A stretch of DNA of 64,000 bases from Vibrio sp. VB16 (GTDB taxonomy: Bacteria > Pseudomonadota > Gammaproteobacteria > Enterobacterales > Vibrionaceae), in NCBI RefSeq assembly GCF_015594925.2, contig NZ_CP087590.1, forward strand, positions 3,348,001-3,412,000, in the 5' to 3' direction. This document shows, in pieces, positions 1 to 8,035 of the stretch. The stretch's first letter is position 1; every line of letters begins with the position of its first letter. The translations under genes were made by a program, and so were the position numbers. The notes under the pieces were generated by a model. That model did no database searches. It was not told the DNA's origin and was given only the letters and a program-made list of their open reading frames with translations.

Positions 1-526
1 CTGCACCAATGTTTAATTGGATTGGAACTGGGTTTGCACCAAGACGATCTTTAATCTGATCAATCACTCGTAAGAAGTCAGCACCTGTACGGTCCATCTT
101 ATTCACAAATACCAAGCGAGGCACATGATACTTATCAGCTTGACGCCAAACTGTTTCGGATTGTGGTTCAACACCAGACGCGCCACAGAATACAACCACG
201 GCACCATCAAGTACGCGTAAAGAGCGTTCTACTTCGATAGTAAAATCTACGTGCCCAGGGGTGTCGATGATATTAATGCGGTGTTCGTCAAATTGTGCTT
301 CCATACCACGCCAGAATGTCGTAGTAGCAGCCGAAGTAATAGTAATACCTCGTTCTTGCTCCTGCTCCATCCAATCCATGGTTGCAGCACCATCGTGCAC
401 TTCGCCGATTTTATGAGATAGGCCTGTATAGAACAGAATACGTTCACTGGTCGTTGTTTTGCCTGCATCAACGTGAGCAACAATACCAATATTGCGGTAG
501 CGCTCAATCGGAGTTTTACGAGCCAC
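1..526 (-). CDS. fusA: Elongation factor G, N-terminal part (cut by window edge)
   Basis: Encodes the translocation GTPase that moves tRNA and mRNA through the ribosome. The visible 175 residues read MARKTPIERYRNIGIVAHVD and continue with the P-loop AHVDAGKTTT, the switch I segment RGITITSAAT, the G3 motif DTPGHVDF and the G4 motif NKMD, all typical of EF-G. The start is a GTG at 524-526, chosen because it reproduces the family N-terminus MAR.TPI.RYRN. It lies 170 bp downstream of rpsG in the same direction as rpsL-rpsG, the classical str operon order, which supports the main housekeeping copy rather than a paralogue. The C-terminal three quarters are outside the window. Confidence 0.97.
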   Translation of the reverse strand, partial: MARKTPIERYRNIGIVAHVDAGKTTTSERILFYTGLSHKIGEVHDGAATMDWMEQEQERGITITSAATTTFWRGMEAQFDEHRINIIDTPGHVDFTIEVERSLRVLDGAVVVFCGASGVEPQSETVWRQADKYHVPRLVFVNKMDRTGADFLRVIDQIKDRLGANPVPIQLNIGA

Positions 527-696
527 GATTCTATCCTCTTACTATAGGGACTATTAATGTTTGAAAATATCTATTTGTTTAGAATCAATGCGCTACGCAA
601 AAACAGAAACAAAGAACTATTTTGAAACAATAATATAAGCTTGGTTTTTCCAAAAGAAAAGCACTGCGAAGGACTTCGCAGTGCTTAAAGGTCTTA

Positions 697-1167
697 TTAC
701 CAGCGGTAATGAGCGAACGCTTTGTTCGCATCTGCCATACGGTGAACGTCTTCACGTTTCTTAACAGCAGTACCTTTGTTCTCTGACGCATCTAGCATTT
801 CAGCAGCTAGACGGTAAGCCATAGATTTTTCACCACGCTTACGCGCAGCTTCAACCAACCAACGCATAGCAAGTGCGTTACGGCGAACCGGACGAACTTC
901 TACAGGGACTTGGTAAGTTGAACCACCCACACGGCGAGATTTAACTTCTACCGTTGGACGAACATTTTCAAGAGCTTCATCAAATACAGCTAAGTGATCT
1001 TTACCAGATTTCTCAGCCATAACTTCTAGTGCAGTATAAACAATTTTTTCTGCAGTAGATTTTTTTCCGTCAACCATAAGGATATTGACGAATTTTGCCA
1101 GCATTTCAGATTTAAATTTAGGATCTGGAAGGATCTTACGCTGACTAATTACGCGACGACGTGGCAT
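697..1167 (-). CDS. rpsG: 30S ribosomal protein S7
   Basis: Primary assembly protein that nucleates folding of the 16S rRNA 3' major domain and contacts the E-site tRNA; in E. coli it is also the translational repressor of the str operon. The 156-residue product starts MPRRRVISQRKILPDPKFKS and contains the conserved VNILMVDGKKSTAEKIVY and GGSTYQVPVEVRP segments, full length for the family. It sits 97 bp downstream of rpsL and upstream of fusA. Whether the rpsL-rpsG spacer carries an S7 autoregulatory structure cannot be judged by eye. Confidence 0.99.
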   Translation of the reverse strand: MPRRRVISQRKILPDPKFKSEMLAKFVNILMVDGKKSTAEKIVYTALEVMAEKSGKDHLAVFDEALENVRPTVEVKSRRVGGSTYQVPVEVRPVRRNALAMRWLVEAARKRGEKSMAYRLAAEMLDASENKGTAVKKREDVHRMADANKAFAHYRW

Positions 1168-1264
1168 AGGAATTTCTCCGTTGTCTTCTTCAGGTTATCC
1201 AAAACTTTTCAGTTTCTTCAAAATACAAAATAATTTAGTGTTTGGCCTTACTTAACGGATTTCA

Positions 1265-1639
1265 TTAAGACTTAGGTCGTTTCACACCGTACTTAGAACG
1301 ACCTTTCTTACGGTCATTTACGCCTGCACAGTCAAGTGCACCACGTACTGTGTGGTAACGTACACCTGGAAGGTCTTTAACACGACCGCCACGGATTAGA
1401 ACAACTGAGTGCTCCTGAAGGTTGTGACCTTCACCACCGATGTACGAAGTTACTTCGAAACCATTTGTCAAACGCACACGACAAACTTTACGAAGCGCTG
1501 AGTTAGGTTTTTTAGGTGTAGTAGTATATACACGAGTACATACACCACGTTTTTGTGGGCACGCTTCTAGTGCTGGCACGTTGCTTTTAACAACTTGCTT
1601 TGCACGAGGCTTACGTACCAACTGGTTAATAGTTGCCAT
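1265..1639 (-). CDS. rpsL: 30S ribosomal protein S12
   Basis: Decoding-centre protein of the small subunit and the classical target of streptomycin-resistance substitutions. The 124-residue product has the family start MATINQLVRKPRAK and the two signature segments TTTPKKPNSALRKV (with the Lys43-type residue) and GGRVKDLPGVRYH (with the Lys88-type residue). Both positions carry the wild-type lysine, so no classical resistance change is visible. First gene of the rpsL-rpsG-fusA operon; the 240 bp upstream, before tusB, should hold its promoter. Confidence 0.99.
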   Translation of the reverse strand: MATINQLVRKPRAKQVVKSNVPALEACPQKRGVCTRVYTTTPKKPNSALRKVCRVRLTNGFEVTSYIGGEGHNLQEHSVVLIRGGRVKDLPGVRYHTVRGALDCAGVNDRKKGRSKYGVKRPKS

Positions 1640-1879
1640 TAACTAGCTCCTGGTTTGCTGAAATTATGCTTCATGAAAAATCTAACCCTACTATGAGGGA
1701 CGCAAGATTTTATGCACGGAAGGAAGGTCTGTCAAGGTATTTAGGGATCTTTTTGATCGTAAGGGAATGAACAATCGGTGGTCTTATTGCTTAATTCTTA
1801 GTCTAAAGTTATTAAGTATGGCCTTTATTAGAAATAACGTACTCAACTATATCAAAATTACCACATAACCAATATGACA

Positions 1880-2155
1880 TCATTCCCATGTAATAGAAGC
1901 GGAATGCTTCTCTGTCAGCGCCACAAACCCAACGAAATCGACCGTTTTTTGGGTGCTATCGAGTATTACACCTCTAGCTTCTAAGTCAGCGATAAGGCAA
2001 TAAGGCGCGCTAGTGGCGGCGACAAGATAGGTATTGGCTTTGTGCCCCTTTATCGCGGCATATACTGCGTCTTCAACCAAAAGCAGGTCATCATCTTTCA
2101 ATGTATTAGCGATGGCCTCGGCTAACGAGCGATAATGCTTAACAATATGCAACAT
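1880..2155 (-). CDS. tusB: Sulfur-relay protein TusB (DsrH family)
   Basis: Subunit of the TusBCD complex, which accepts persulfide from TusA and passes it to TusE for 2-thiolation of tRNA wobble uridine. The 91-residue product begins MLHIVKHYRSLAEA; a longer reading frame upstream is open but overlaps the end of tusC, and only this start matches the family length (about 95 residues). It is the last gene of yheO-tusD-tusC-tusB, 13 bp after tusC, the order found in E. coli next to the str operon. Cytoplasmic. Confidence 0.93.
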   Translation of the reverse strand: MLHIVKHYRSLAEAIANTLKDDDLLLVEDAVYAAIKGHKANTYLVAATSAPYCLIADLEARGVILDSTQKTVDFVGFVALTEKHSASITWE

Positions 2156-2168
2156 ATTGATTTGTTCC

Positions 2169-2528
2169 TTAGAAAGTAAGCAGCTTATTGCAACGGTGTA
2201 ACTGCTTCGCAAGGTCATCTGTGTTTAATCGGACGACATCAGCTAAAGCCAACATTGCTTCGGCCATACCGTTCGCTTTCAGAGAGTCAGAACAAACGTA
2301 TATCTCTTCGATGTCATAAAGGTCCATAAGTTTAAACGCTGGCACATAATCTCTAGAATAAATAGAAGCTGTATTTTGATTTGTCATTAATTGAGTGACG
2401 CCATCGCCAATAAAAAACACCGCGATATTTTCACTGTAAGCAGAGGCCGCTAATAATGCGTCTAATCCTTCACGCCCTTTTGCCGAAGAATGAGGATGAG
2501 AGCGGAAGACAAATCCAATCTTCTTCAA
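2169..2528 (-). CDS. tusC: Sulfur-relay protein TusC (DsrF family)
   Basis: Structural subunit of the TusBCD hexamer used in tRNA 2-thiouridine formation. The 119-residue protein starts MKKIGFVFRSHPHSSAKGRE, the DsrE/DsrF-like Rossmann-type fold start, with the expected GREGLDALLAAS segment. It overlaps tusD by 4 bp (ATGA), so translation is probably coupled. No catalytic cysteine is expected in this subunit. Cytoplasmic. Confidence 0.94.
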   Translation of the reverse strand: MKKIGFVFRSHPHSSAKGREGLDALLAASAYSENIAVFFIGDGVTQLMTNQNTASIYSRDYVPAFKLMDLYDIEEIYVCSDSLKANGMAEAMLALADVVRLNTDDLAKQLHRCNKLLTF

Positions 2529-2917
2529 AATTGCACCACTCTGTCTTGTGTCAATAATGCTTCAGCTAAACTGCCCAAACCGGCTTGTTCAAAACCATTA
2601 GTCAGATTAAACGTTTCGCGTTTGTGTTGAGTGGCTTCTTCTTGGCTCAATACCCCACGGCGCAGCGAAGCTGCGACACATGTTTCCAAACGGACATTAT
2701 GTTTAATAGCCAGTTTTTGCCAAGCTACCGTTAAGTCAAACTCATCGTTGGCAGGCACCACCAGTTTAGAACCATTGGTTACCCCTTCTTGATAGAAAAA
2801 TACGGAGACGAGTATATGACCTTTCTCAAGCACCGCATTAGCAAACGCATATGCATTTCTTGCCGACTGAGAGCCATATACACTACCGTTAACAACAAGG
2901 GTGTAACCTAAACTCAC
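2525..2917 (-). CDS. tusD: Sulfurtransferase TusD (DsrE family)
   Basis: Catalytic subunit of TusBCD that carries the persulfide on a conserved cysteine. In this 130-residue protein Cys80, in the segment VRLETCVAASLRRGV, is at the position of E. coli Cys78. The N-terminus MSLGYTLVVNGSVYGSQ is typical of the family. It overlaps the stop of yheO by 4 bp and the start of tusC by 4 bp, giving a tightly coupled yheO-tusDCB unit. Confidence 0.95.
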   Translation of the reverse strand: MSLGYTLVVNGSVYGSQSARNAYAFANAVLEKGHILVSVFFYQEGVTNGSKLVVPANDEFDLTVAWQKLAIKHNVRLETCVAASLRRGVLSQEEATQHKRETFNLTNGFEQAGLGSLAEALLTQDRVVQF

Positions 2918-3636
2918 TTTTCTCCATCCTCAGTTTTACGCTGACGAATATAAAGATAGACGGTATGTTTGGAAATATTCAAGCGGTCTGCAACACGGTT
3001 AATCGCATCTTTTATATCAAAAATACCTTTGTCGTAAAGCTCCATAACAATCTGGCGGTTTTTAGTATTATTCGATACCGACTTATCCGCATTGATATCT
3101 TCGATACTCTGTTCCACGGTTTGATCAACCAATTCAACCACATCGCTTGCAAAGTTTACTGTGGAGGCCGCTTCTTTTGCCTCATCTGTTGGCATGAAAG
3201 ATTCCAGAACTTGAGAGAATGGCGCATCTAGATTGATATTGATACAAAGCAAACCGATGACACGATTATTGCCGTTGCGAATAGCGATTGTGATAGATTT
3301 CATCAATACCCCGCCCTTCGCTCGAGTAAAGTAAGGTCTAGAGAAATTACGCTCGGAACCCTCAATATCCTTAAGCATTTTCAGCGCCATATCCGTAATT
3401 GGCGATCCTACATGTCTACCCGTATTCTCACCATTGGCGATCTTGATCGCTGATGTATCTAAGCTCTCCAATGAATGAAGAACAATTTCACAGAATGGAC
3501 CGATTAAACCAGCAAGACCATCCACTACAGCTTCATAGGATTTTAAAATGGTCAGATCATGCTCGCTAAATGGTTCAACAAATACGGAATCCATTTCGAG
3601 TAACGCTTCTGCGTGAACGATTTCTGATGTAGCCAC
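2914..3636 (-). CDS. yheO: YheO-type transcriptional regulator (PAS plus HTH)
   Basis: Predicted DNA-binding regulator of unknown target. The 240-residue protein has an N-terminal YheO-like PAS domain (about residues 25-140, with FCEIVLHSLE and GRHVGSPITDMAL) and a C-terminal helix-turn-helix (about 180-235, INRVADRLNISKHTVYLYIR). It is first in the yheO-tusDCB operon and overlaps tusD by 4 bp. The conserved linkage with sulfur relay suggests a sensory role linked to tRNA thiolation or sulfur state, but this is inference from position. Confidence 0.9.
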   Translation of the reverse strand: MATSEIVHAEALLEMDSVFVEPFSEHDLTILKSYEAVVDGLAGLIGPFCEIVLHSLESLDTSAIKIANGENTGRHVGSPITDMALKMLKDIEGSERNFSRPYFTRAKGGVLMKSITIAIRNGNNRVIGLLCININLDAPFSQVLESFMPTDEAKEAASTVNFASDVVELVDQTVEQSIEDINADKSVSNNTKNRQIVMELYDKGIFDIKDAINRVADRLNISKHTVYLYIRQRKTEDGEK

Positions 3637-3730
3637 TATTTACAGCCTCGATTTAAAAATCAACAAATTAGTGCAAGTTTATCAGAAAATTTGAATTGCG
3701 CATCGTTTTGATCAGTTTGGTTTGTCGTCA

Positions 3731-3765
3731 AAAAAAAAAGGCTCCGGATATCCGAGCCTTTTTTA
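3731..3765 (-). terminator. Rho-independent terminator of fkpA
   Basis: On the minus strand a GGCTC/GAGCC stem with a 9-nt loop is followed by a run of nine T residues. It lies between the fkpA stop and the yheO start, so it should end the fkpA transcript. Confidence 0.85.
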
Positions 3766-3783
3766 TTCGTTTTTTTAAAGAAA

Positions 3784-4596
3784 TTATTCCGCAGCAGGCG
3801 TTTCTGCTGGTGCTTCTTCAACTTCACCGTTATCAATGCTGATCAATTCAACTTCAAAAACGAGAGTTGAGTTTCCAGGAATAGTCGGCGTATCTTGTGG
3901 TCCGTATGCTAACTCTGGTGGGATAACAAACTTATATTTTGACCCTACAGACATAAGTTGCACGCCTTCAGTCCAACCAGGGATCACTCGATTAAGAGGG
4001 AACGTAGCAGTAGCGTCGCGATCATATGAACTGTCAAACTTAGTCCCGTCGATTAATGTCCCAACATAATGCACTTCAACCGTATCGGTTTCAGCAGGCT
4101 TATCACCCTCTGCTGGTGTCATTACTTGGTAAAGAAGACCAGATTCAGTTTTCATTACGCCTTCTTGCTTTTCAAATTCAGCACGGAATTCTTCGCTTGC
4201 CTTCATTGCTGCTTCAGCATCTGCTGCTGCTTTTGCCTGCATCTTTTCGCTAACGGTTTTTTCAAAACTTTCAAGCGCTAAGCGTAGCTCATCGTCTGTC
4301 ATTTTTTCTGTATCAGCAAAAACATCTTCAATACCTTGAAGTACAAGTTCTTTCTTTAGCTCAATGCCAATTTCAGTTGAGCCGTCAATGCTCGATTCAA
4401 TGTTCTTGGCGAAATAAAGACCGAAAGCGTACGCCGCTTTGTCTTCTTCTGTTTTAAAGTGAACTGCTTTTTCAGCCTCAGCTTGTGCCTGCTCTACCAC
4501 TGGAGCTGCTTCAACTTTCGGTGTTTCTTCTTTTTGACAACCTACAGCCAACATTACAGTTGCAGCGAGTAGGGACACTTTAAACAAAGGTTTCAT
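3784..4596 (-). CDS. fkpA: FKBP-type peptidyl-prolyl isomerase FkpA, exported
   Basis: Periplasmic prolyl isomerase and chaperone. The protein (270 residues from Met at 4596) starts MKPLFKVSLLAATVMLAVGC; the Cys after LAVG could be a lipidation site, or the segment could be an ordinary signal peptide. The N-terminal dimerisation domain spans about residues 45-145 and the FKBP domain about 155-255, with VEVHYVGTLIDGTKFDSSYD, GWTEGVQLM and IPPELAYG. The C-terminus is Glu/Pro/Ala-rich. A start 12 bp upstream is possible, but the MKPLFKV start fits a signal peptide better. Monocistronic with its own terminator. Confidence 0.94.
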   Translation of the reverse strand: MKPLFKVSLLAATVMLAVGCQKEETPKVEAAPVVEQAQAEAEKAVHFKTEEDKAAYAFGLYFAKNIESSIDGSTEIGIELKKELVLQGIEDVFADTEKMTDDELRLALESFEKTVSEKMQAKAAADAEAAMKASEEFRAEFEKQEGVMKTESGLLYQVMTPAEGDKPAETDTVEVHYVGTLIDGTKFDSSYDRDATATFPLNRVIPGWTEGVQLMSVGSKYKFVIPPELAYGPQDTPTIPGNSTLVFEVELISIDNGEVEEAPAETPAAE

Positions 4597-4732
4597 TAAA
4601 TTCTCCAAATTAATGGCATAGCCATTTACGTCAGTACACAGTTCTCATCAAATATAATGAAATGTGCAAAATTATTTGTGTATCAATATACTAGGGTTAT
4701 GCCTCTCGACACAAACTGGATTCTTGATAAGA

Positions 4733-5716
4733 ATGCGAATAATCTCTCATTATATGCTATTGGGTATTGTCATCACTCTGTTAAATGGTTGTTTTTTTTC
4801 ATCTCAAGATGAAGAAAGGTGGACCATTGAGCCAAAAGGCACCACTAGTTTTGCCCTTAGTAGAGATGCCCGCTTTGCATTACTTTACTCAAAAGAGCAT
4901 CAGTTGTTATTGTGGGACCTACAAGAGAACCAAGAATTAGCCTCTTTAGGTAAACAGGATCTCGATGGAAACACGGTTTCCCACATACGTATTTCTGATA
5001 ACAGTCGTTATGCCGTTACATCCACACAACTCAACTTCGCTGTTTGGGATCTTTCCTGGAGCCAAGCTGAAGGGCTTTGGTCTGTCTCCGACGGATTAAT
5101 CCGGGATATAGATATATCAAGCAATGGCGAACAGGTATTATTAGGTCTATCTAATAGAAAGGCCATTTACGTCAATTTAGTCACCGGAAGGCGATTAGAG
5201 TTCCTTGCTCACAGAGAAAAAGTCAATACCGTCGCAATTTCCTCGAACGGTAAGTTTGCTTTGAGCGGCGGTAATGATTACAAAGCTTATTTCTGGAGTA
5301 CCGACACTGGCCAACCGTTATTTCAATTTGAACATAAGGCAAGAATTAACAGAGTTGCTTTGCAGCGAGATGGTAAGTACGCATTTACGTCAGATGGAGC
5401 AAGTGACAGTTTTATCTGGGATCTTAAGACGGGCAAGAAAATTTCAGCACTCAAATCTCTTTCAAGGCAATTGGTGTTCTCTAGTGCGCGTTTCTCCGAT
5501 GATGGGAGTTACTTAGTCACCGGTTCTCCAAACGGGCGCGTAATGCTTTGGGATACGCAAACAGGGAAACGTTTAGACGGATGGGATGTGGAACCACTAA
5601 AAGATACTCGCCCTCCACGTGCAGTCGTGTATGATGCCGCCTTTGACCGTCAAAATAGAATAATATCGGCGAGTTCTGCTGGTATTGCACAGGCTTGGAA
5701 TATAGAAGATGACTAA
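4733..5716 (+). CDS. WD40-repeat lipoprotein upstream of slyX
   Basis: A 327-residue predicted lipoprotein: MRIISHYMLLGIVITLLNGC gives a hydrophobic signal with the Cys of an LNGC lipobox at residue 20. After it come about six WD40-type blades, each ending in W-D or W-S motifs (LLWDLQE, FAVWDLSW, YFWSTDTG, FIWDLKTG, MLWDTQTG, AQAWNIED), enough for a beta-propeller. The reading frame is open 69 bp further upstream, but only the Met at 4733 places a signal peptide at the N-terminus. The stop overlaps the slyX start by 8 bp, so the two are co-translated. Function unknown; a surface or periplasmic interaction scaffold is inferred from the fold. Confidence 0.85.
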   Translation: MRIISHYMLLGIVITLLNGCFFSSQDEERWTIEPKGTTSFALSRDARFALLYSKEHQLLLWDLQENQELASLGKQDLDGNTVSHIRISDNSRYAVTSTQLNFAVWDLSWSQAEGLWSVSDGLIRDIDISSNGEQVLLGLSNRKAIYVNLVTGRRLEFLAHREKVNTVAISSNGKFALSGGNDYKAYFWSTDTGQPLFQFEHKARINRVALQRDGKYAFTSDGASDSFIWDLKTGKKISALKSLSRQLVFSSARFSDDGSYLVTGSPNGRVMLWDTQTGKRLDGWDVEPLKDTRPPRAVVYDAAFDRQNRIISASSAGIAQAWNIEDD

Positions 5717-5936
5717 CAATACGATTCAAGAATTACAGCAACGCATCGAAGATCTAGAATATAAAATGGCTTTCCAAGAGCAGACGATTGATGAACTAAA
5801 CGAAGCGCTTAGCCAACAACAACTGCTGATCACTAAGATGCTAGATCAGATGAAATATGTCGTAGGGAAAGTAAAGAATCTAGATCCTTCGAATATGGCA
5901 GATGCTTCTGAAGAAACACCGCCACCACATTATTAG
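5709..5936 (+). CDS. slyX: SlyX coiled-coil protein
   Basis: Small 75-residue coiled-coil protein of unknown function conserved next to slyD in gammaproteobacteria. It shows the family pattern: heptads in IQELQQRIEDLEYKMAFQEQ, then TIDELNEALSQQQ, and a proline-rich end TPPPHY. It starts inside the last codons of the WD40 lipoprotein gene (8 bp overlap). Confidence 0.93.
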   Translation: MTNNTIQELQQRIEDLEYKMAFQEQTIDELNEALSQQQLLITKMLDQMKYVVGKVKNLDPSNMADASEETPPPHY

Positions 5937-6020
5937 ATTTGAAAAGTACGATTAAGAGACAATTACACAGATGTAAAAACAGGGTCAATTTTGAATAGGA
6001 TAAGGCTAGTCGTTCAGTCT

Positions 6021-6974
6021 CTAGCCTGTCACTTCATCAACAAATATTGCCACTTTCAATTCACCAGACGTATCTATACTGGCGCGATACATGCCTGAAC
6101 TGTTTATTGCATTATGGATGTTTCCTTGATGATCAATGGCGATTAATCCACCTTCACCTCCCATCAATTTTAGCTCACCTTGTATAACCATTTCACTCGC
6201 GGTATACACATCTTCTTTAAGATATCTCATTCGAGCTGCGACATCGGCTGCCACCATTTTTCGAATAAAACACTCACCCATACCCGTAGTAGAAATAGCA
6301 ACATTGTGGTTTTCAGCAAAGGTACCAGCACCAATAATGGAAGAATCACCAACGCGACCATATTTTTTATTGGTTAAGCCACCTGTACTTGTCGCCGCGG
6401 CAAGATTGCCTTGCCGATCCAATGCAACAGCCCCAACGGTTCCAAATTTCTTATCGTCTGGAAACTTGGATTCAGAAAGACCGAATATACCCGCCTCTTT
6501 CATTGAGAGCAGCTGCTCATAACGGCGATCAGTGAAGAAATAATCTTGCTCGGTGTAATCAAAACCATTTTCAAAGGCAAACTGTTCAGCCCCATCACCG
6601 ATTAAAAAAACATGTTCACTTTTCCTCATGACTTCGCAAGCAAGTTCTATTGGGTTTTTAATATGTTTAACCCCGGCAACTGCGCCCGCCTCCATCTGTT
6701 TTCCATGCATCACAGACGCATCCATCTCAACCATTTCTGTATGGGTCAACACCGAGCCTTTTCCAGCATTAAAATGAGGGCAATCTTCTAATACCTTTAC
6801 CGCTGCAACGGTTGCGTCTAAGGCATCTCCATCTTGTCTCAAAATGTCGTATCCCGCTCGAACAGATTTTTCAAGGGCCCTTCTTATCTCGCCATCTAAT
6901 TCTGGTGTTAGATTTTTTTTTAGGATGGTTCCGGCACCACCATGAATAGCTAATGCGAATGGAGATATCGACAT
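6021..6974 (-). CDS. Isoaspartyl peptidase / plant-type L-asparaginase (Ntn hydrolase)
   Basis: Autoprocessing N-terminal-nucleophile hydrolase that removes isoaspartyl dipeptides and can hydrolyse L-asparagine. The 317-residue precursor begins with the conserved LAIHGGAGTI block and has the cleavage site KKFGTVGAVALD, where Thr179 becomes the nucleophile of the beta subunit; GVGDSSIIGAG-like (GRVGDSSIIGAGTFA) and STTGMGE follow. No signal peptide is evident, so it should be cytoplasmic. It runs opposite to slyX (convergent, 84 bp apart). Close to E. coli IaaA in type; the symbol is withheld because paralogues exist. Confidence 0.92.
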   Translation of the reverse strand: MSISPFALAIHGGAGTILKKNLTPELDGEIRRALEKSVRAGYDILRQDGDALDATVAAVKVLEDCPHFNAGKGSVLTHTEMVEMDASVMHGKQMEAGAVAGVKHIKNPIELACEVMRKSEHVFLIGDGAEQFAFENGFDYTEQDYFFTDRRYEQLLSMKEAGIFGLSESKFPDDKKFGTVGAVALDRQGNLAAATSTGGLTNKKYGRVGDSSIIGAGTFAENHNVAISTTGMGECFIRKMVAADVAARMRYLKEDVYTASEMVIQGELKLMGGEGGLIAIDHQGNIHNAINSSGMYRASIDTSGELKVAIFVDEVTG

Positions 6975-6995
6975 AAATCGTCCTTAATCTATAAA

Positions 6996-7080
6996 CAAAA
7001 AAACCCTAAATATCTCATAAAGAGTGCTTAGGGTTTTATTTTAATCAAATCTAAACCAACAACAAAGGTTTGTTGGTTTA
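6996..7080 (-). terminator. Terminator region downstream of slyD
   Basis: Two inverted repeats lie between slyD and the asparaginase gene. Reading with slyD, a perfect 10-bp stem (TAAACCAACA/TGTTGGTTTA, 7052-7080) comes first, then AAAACCCTAA/TTAGGGTTTT (7000-7037) followed by a T-rich tract. The second is a good Rho-independent terminator; the role of the first is unclear. Confidence 0.75.
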
Positions 7081-7093
7081 AGGTTAATCAACC

Positions 7094-7711
7094 TTAGTGT
7101 GAACAGCCACAACCGCCGCCGTTTTCACCTTTTTCTTTACCACCGCCACCGCAACAGCCTTCTTTTTTGCCTTCGCCGTGATCGTGCCCTTCGCCACCAC
7201 AACAACCGCCTTCATGGCCATGATCGTGGTCGTGACCACAACCACCTTCATCATGAATGTGACCGTGTTCCAATTCTTCTGCTGTTGCTTCGCGAGTTGC
7301 CATTACTTCGACATCAAATGTCAATGTTTGACCAGCAAGCATGTGGTTACCATCGACGACAACTTCATCACCATCCACTTCTGTTACTTCAACAGGGATT
7401 GGGCCCTGATCAGTATCGGCTAAGAAACGCATACCGACTTCAATCTGCTCTACACCTTGGAATACATTCGCAGGAACACGCTGTACTAACGCATCATTAT
7501 GTTCACCGTACGCATCTTCTGGAGTGATGGTTGCAGTAAATTTGTCCCCTGCTTTTTTACCTTCAAGTTCGGCTTCAAGGCCTGTAACGAGGTTGTTGTG
7601 ACCATGTAAATAATCTAAAGGGTTTTCCGCTGTTGCTTCATCAACTACAACACCTTCTTCAAGCTTCACTTGGTATGCAAGGCTTACAACAACGTTCTTT
7701 TCAATATTCAT
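7094..7711 (-). CDS. slyD: FKBP-type prolyl isomerase and metallochaperone SlyD
   Basis: Cytoplasmic prolyl isomerase, chaperone and nickel metallochaperone. In the 205-residue protein the FKBP core covers about 1-70 and 125-150 with an inserted insert-in-flap domain between, and the C-terminal 55 residues are rich in His, Cys and Gly (GCGHDHDHGHEGGCCGGEG and similar), a metal-binding tail like that of E. coli SlyD. The N-terminus MNIEKNVVVSLAYQVKLEEG is the family start. Its own downstream hairpins end the transcript. Confidence 0.96.
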   Translation of the reverse strand: MNIEKNVVVSLAYQVKLEEGVVVDEATAENPLDYLHGHNNLVTGLEAELEGKKAGDKFTATITPEDAYGEHNDALVQRVPANVFQGVEQIEVGMRFLADTDQGPIPVEVTEVDGDEVVVDGNHMLAGQTLTFDVEVMATREATAEELEHGHIHDEGGCGHDHDHGHEGGCCGGEGHDHGEGKKEGCCGGGGKEKGENGGGCGCSH

Positions 7712-7815
7712 TTCTGCTCCAAAGAGAATTAGGGGTAGTTAAACTATCTACCAACAAGATTTATATATGTTCCGAATAGGGGCTATTATGGGGGCAAAAA
7801 AAAGAAACTCAAACC

Positions 7816-8013
7816 CTACGGCTTAAAAAAACCGATCATATCGTCATCCGCATGCTCTGATGACTCAACAGATTTAGGTAACCGTTTATCTATATGGCCG
7901 CATTCAACGCACTCTACCATTTCAATACTATTCTCTACCCACCAGCGAAGTGAATCTTGTGTAGAGCACTTCGGGCAACTTGCTCCCGCAATAAATCGTT
8001 TTTTAATTTTCAT
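7816..8013 (-). CDS. yheV: YheV-type zinc-ribbon protein
   Basis: A 65-residue protein with two Cys pairs, SCPKCST near residue 13 and VECVECGHID near residue 33, matching a small zinc ribbon of the YheV family. It lies 22 bp downstream of kefB and upstream of slyD, the E. coli order slyD-yheV-kefB-kefG. Function unknown. Confidence 0.88.
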   Translation of the reverse strand: MKIKKRFIAGASCPKCSTQDSLRWWVENSIEMVECVECGHIDKRLPKSVESSEHADDDMIGFFKP

Positions 8014-8035
8014 CGTAATTTAACCTATTCGAATT

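Noticed and set aside
1640..1879. Small RNA or tRNA gene upstream of rpsL
   Set aside because: No cloverleaf or strong hairpin with T-run; the region is a promoter spacer.
7099..7527. 142-residue His/Arg-rich frame opposite slyD
   Set aside because: It is the antisense shadow of the His/Gly-rich slyD gene; its odd composition comes from the metal-binding tail of SlyD.
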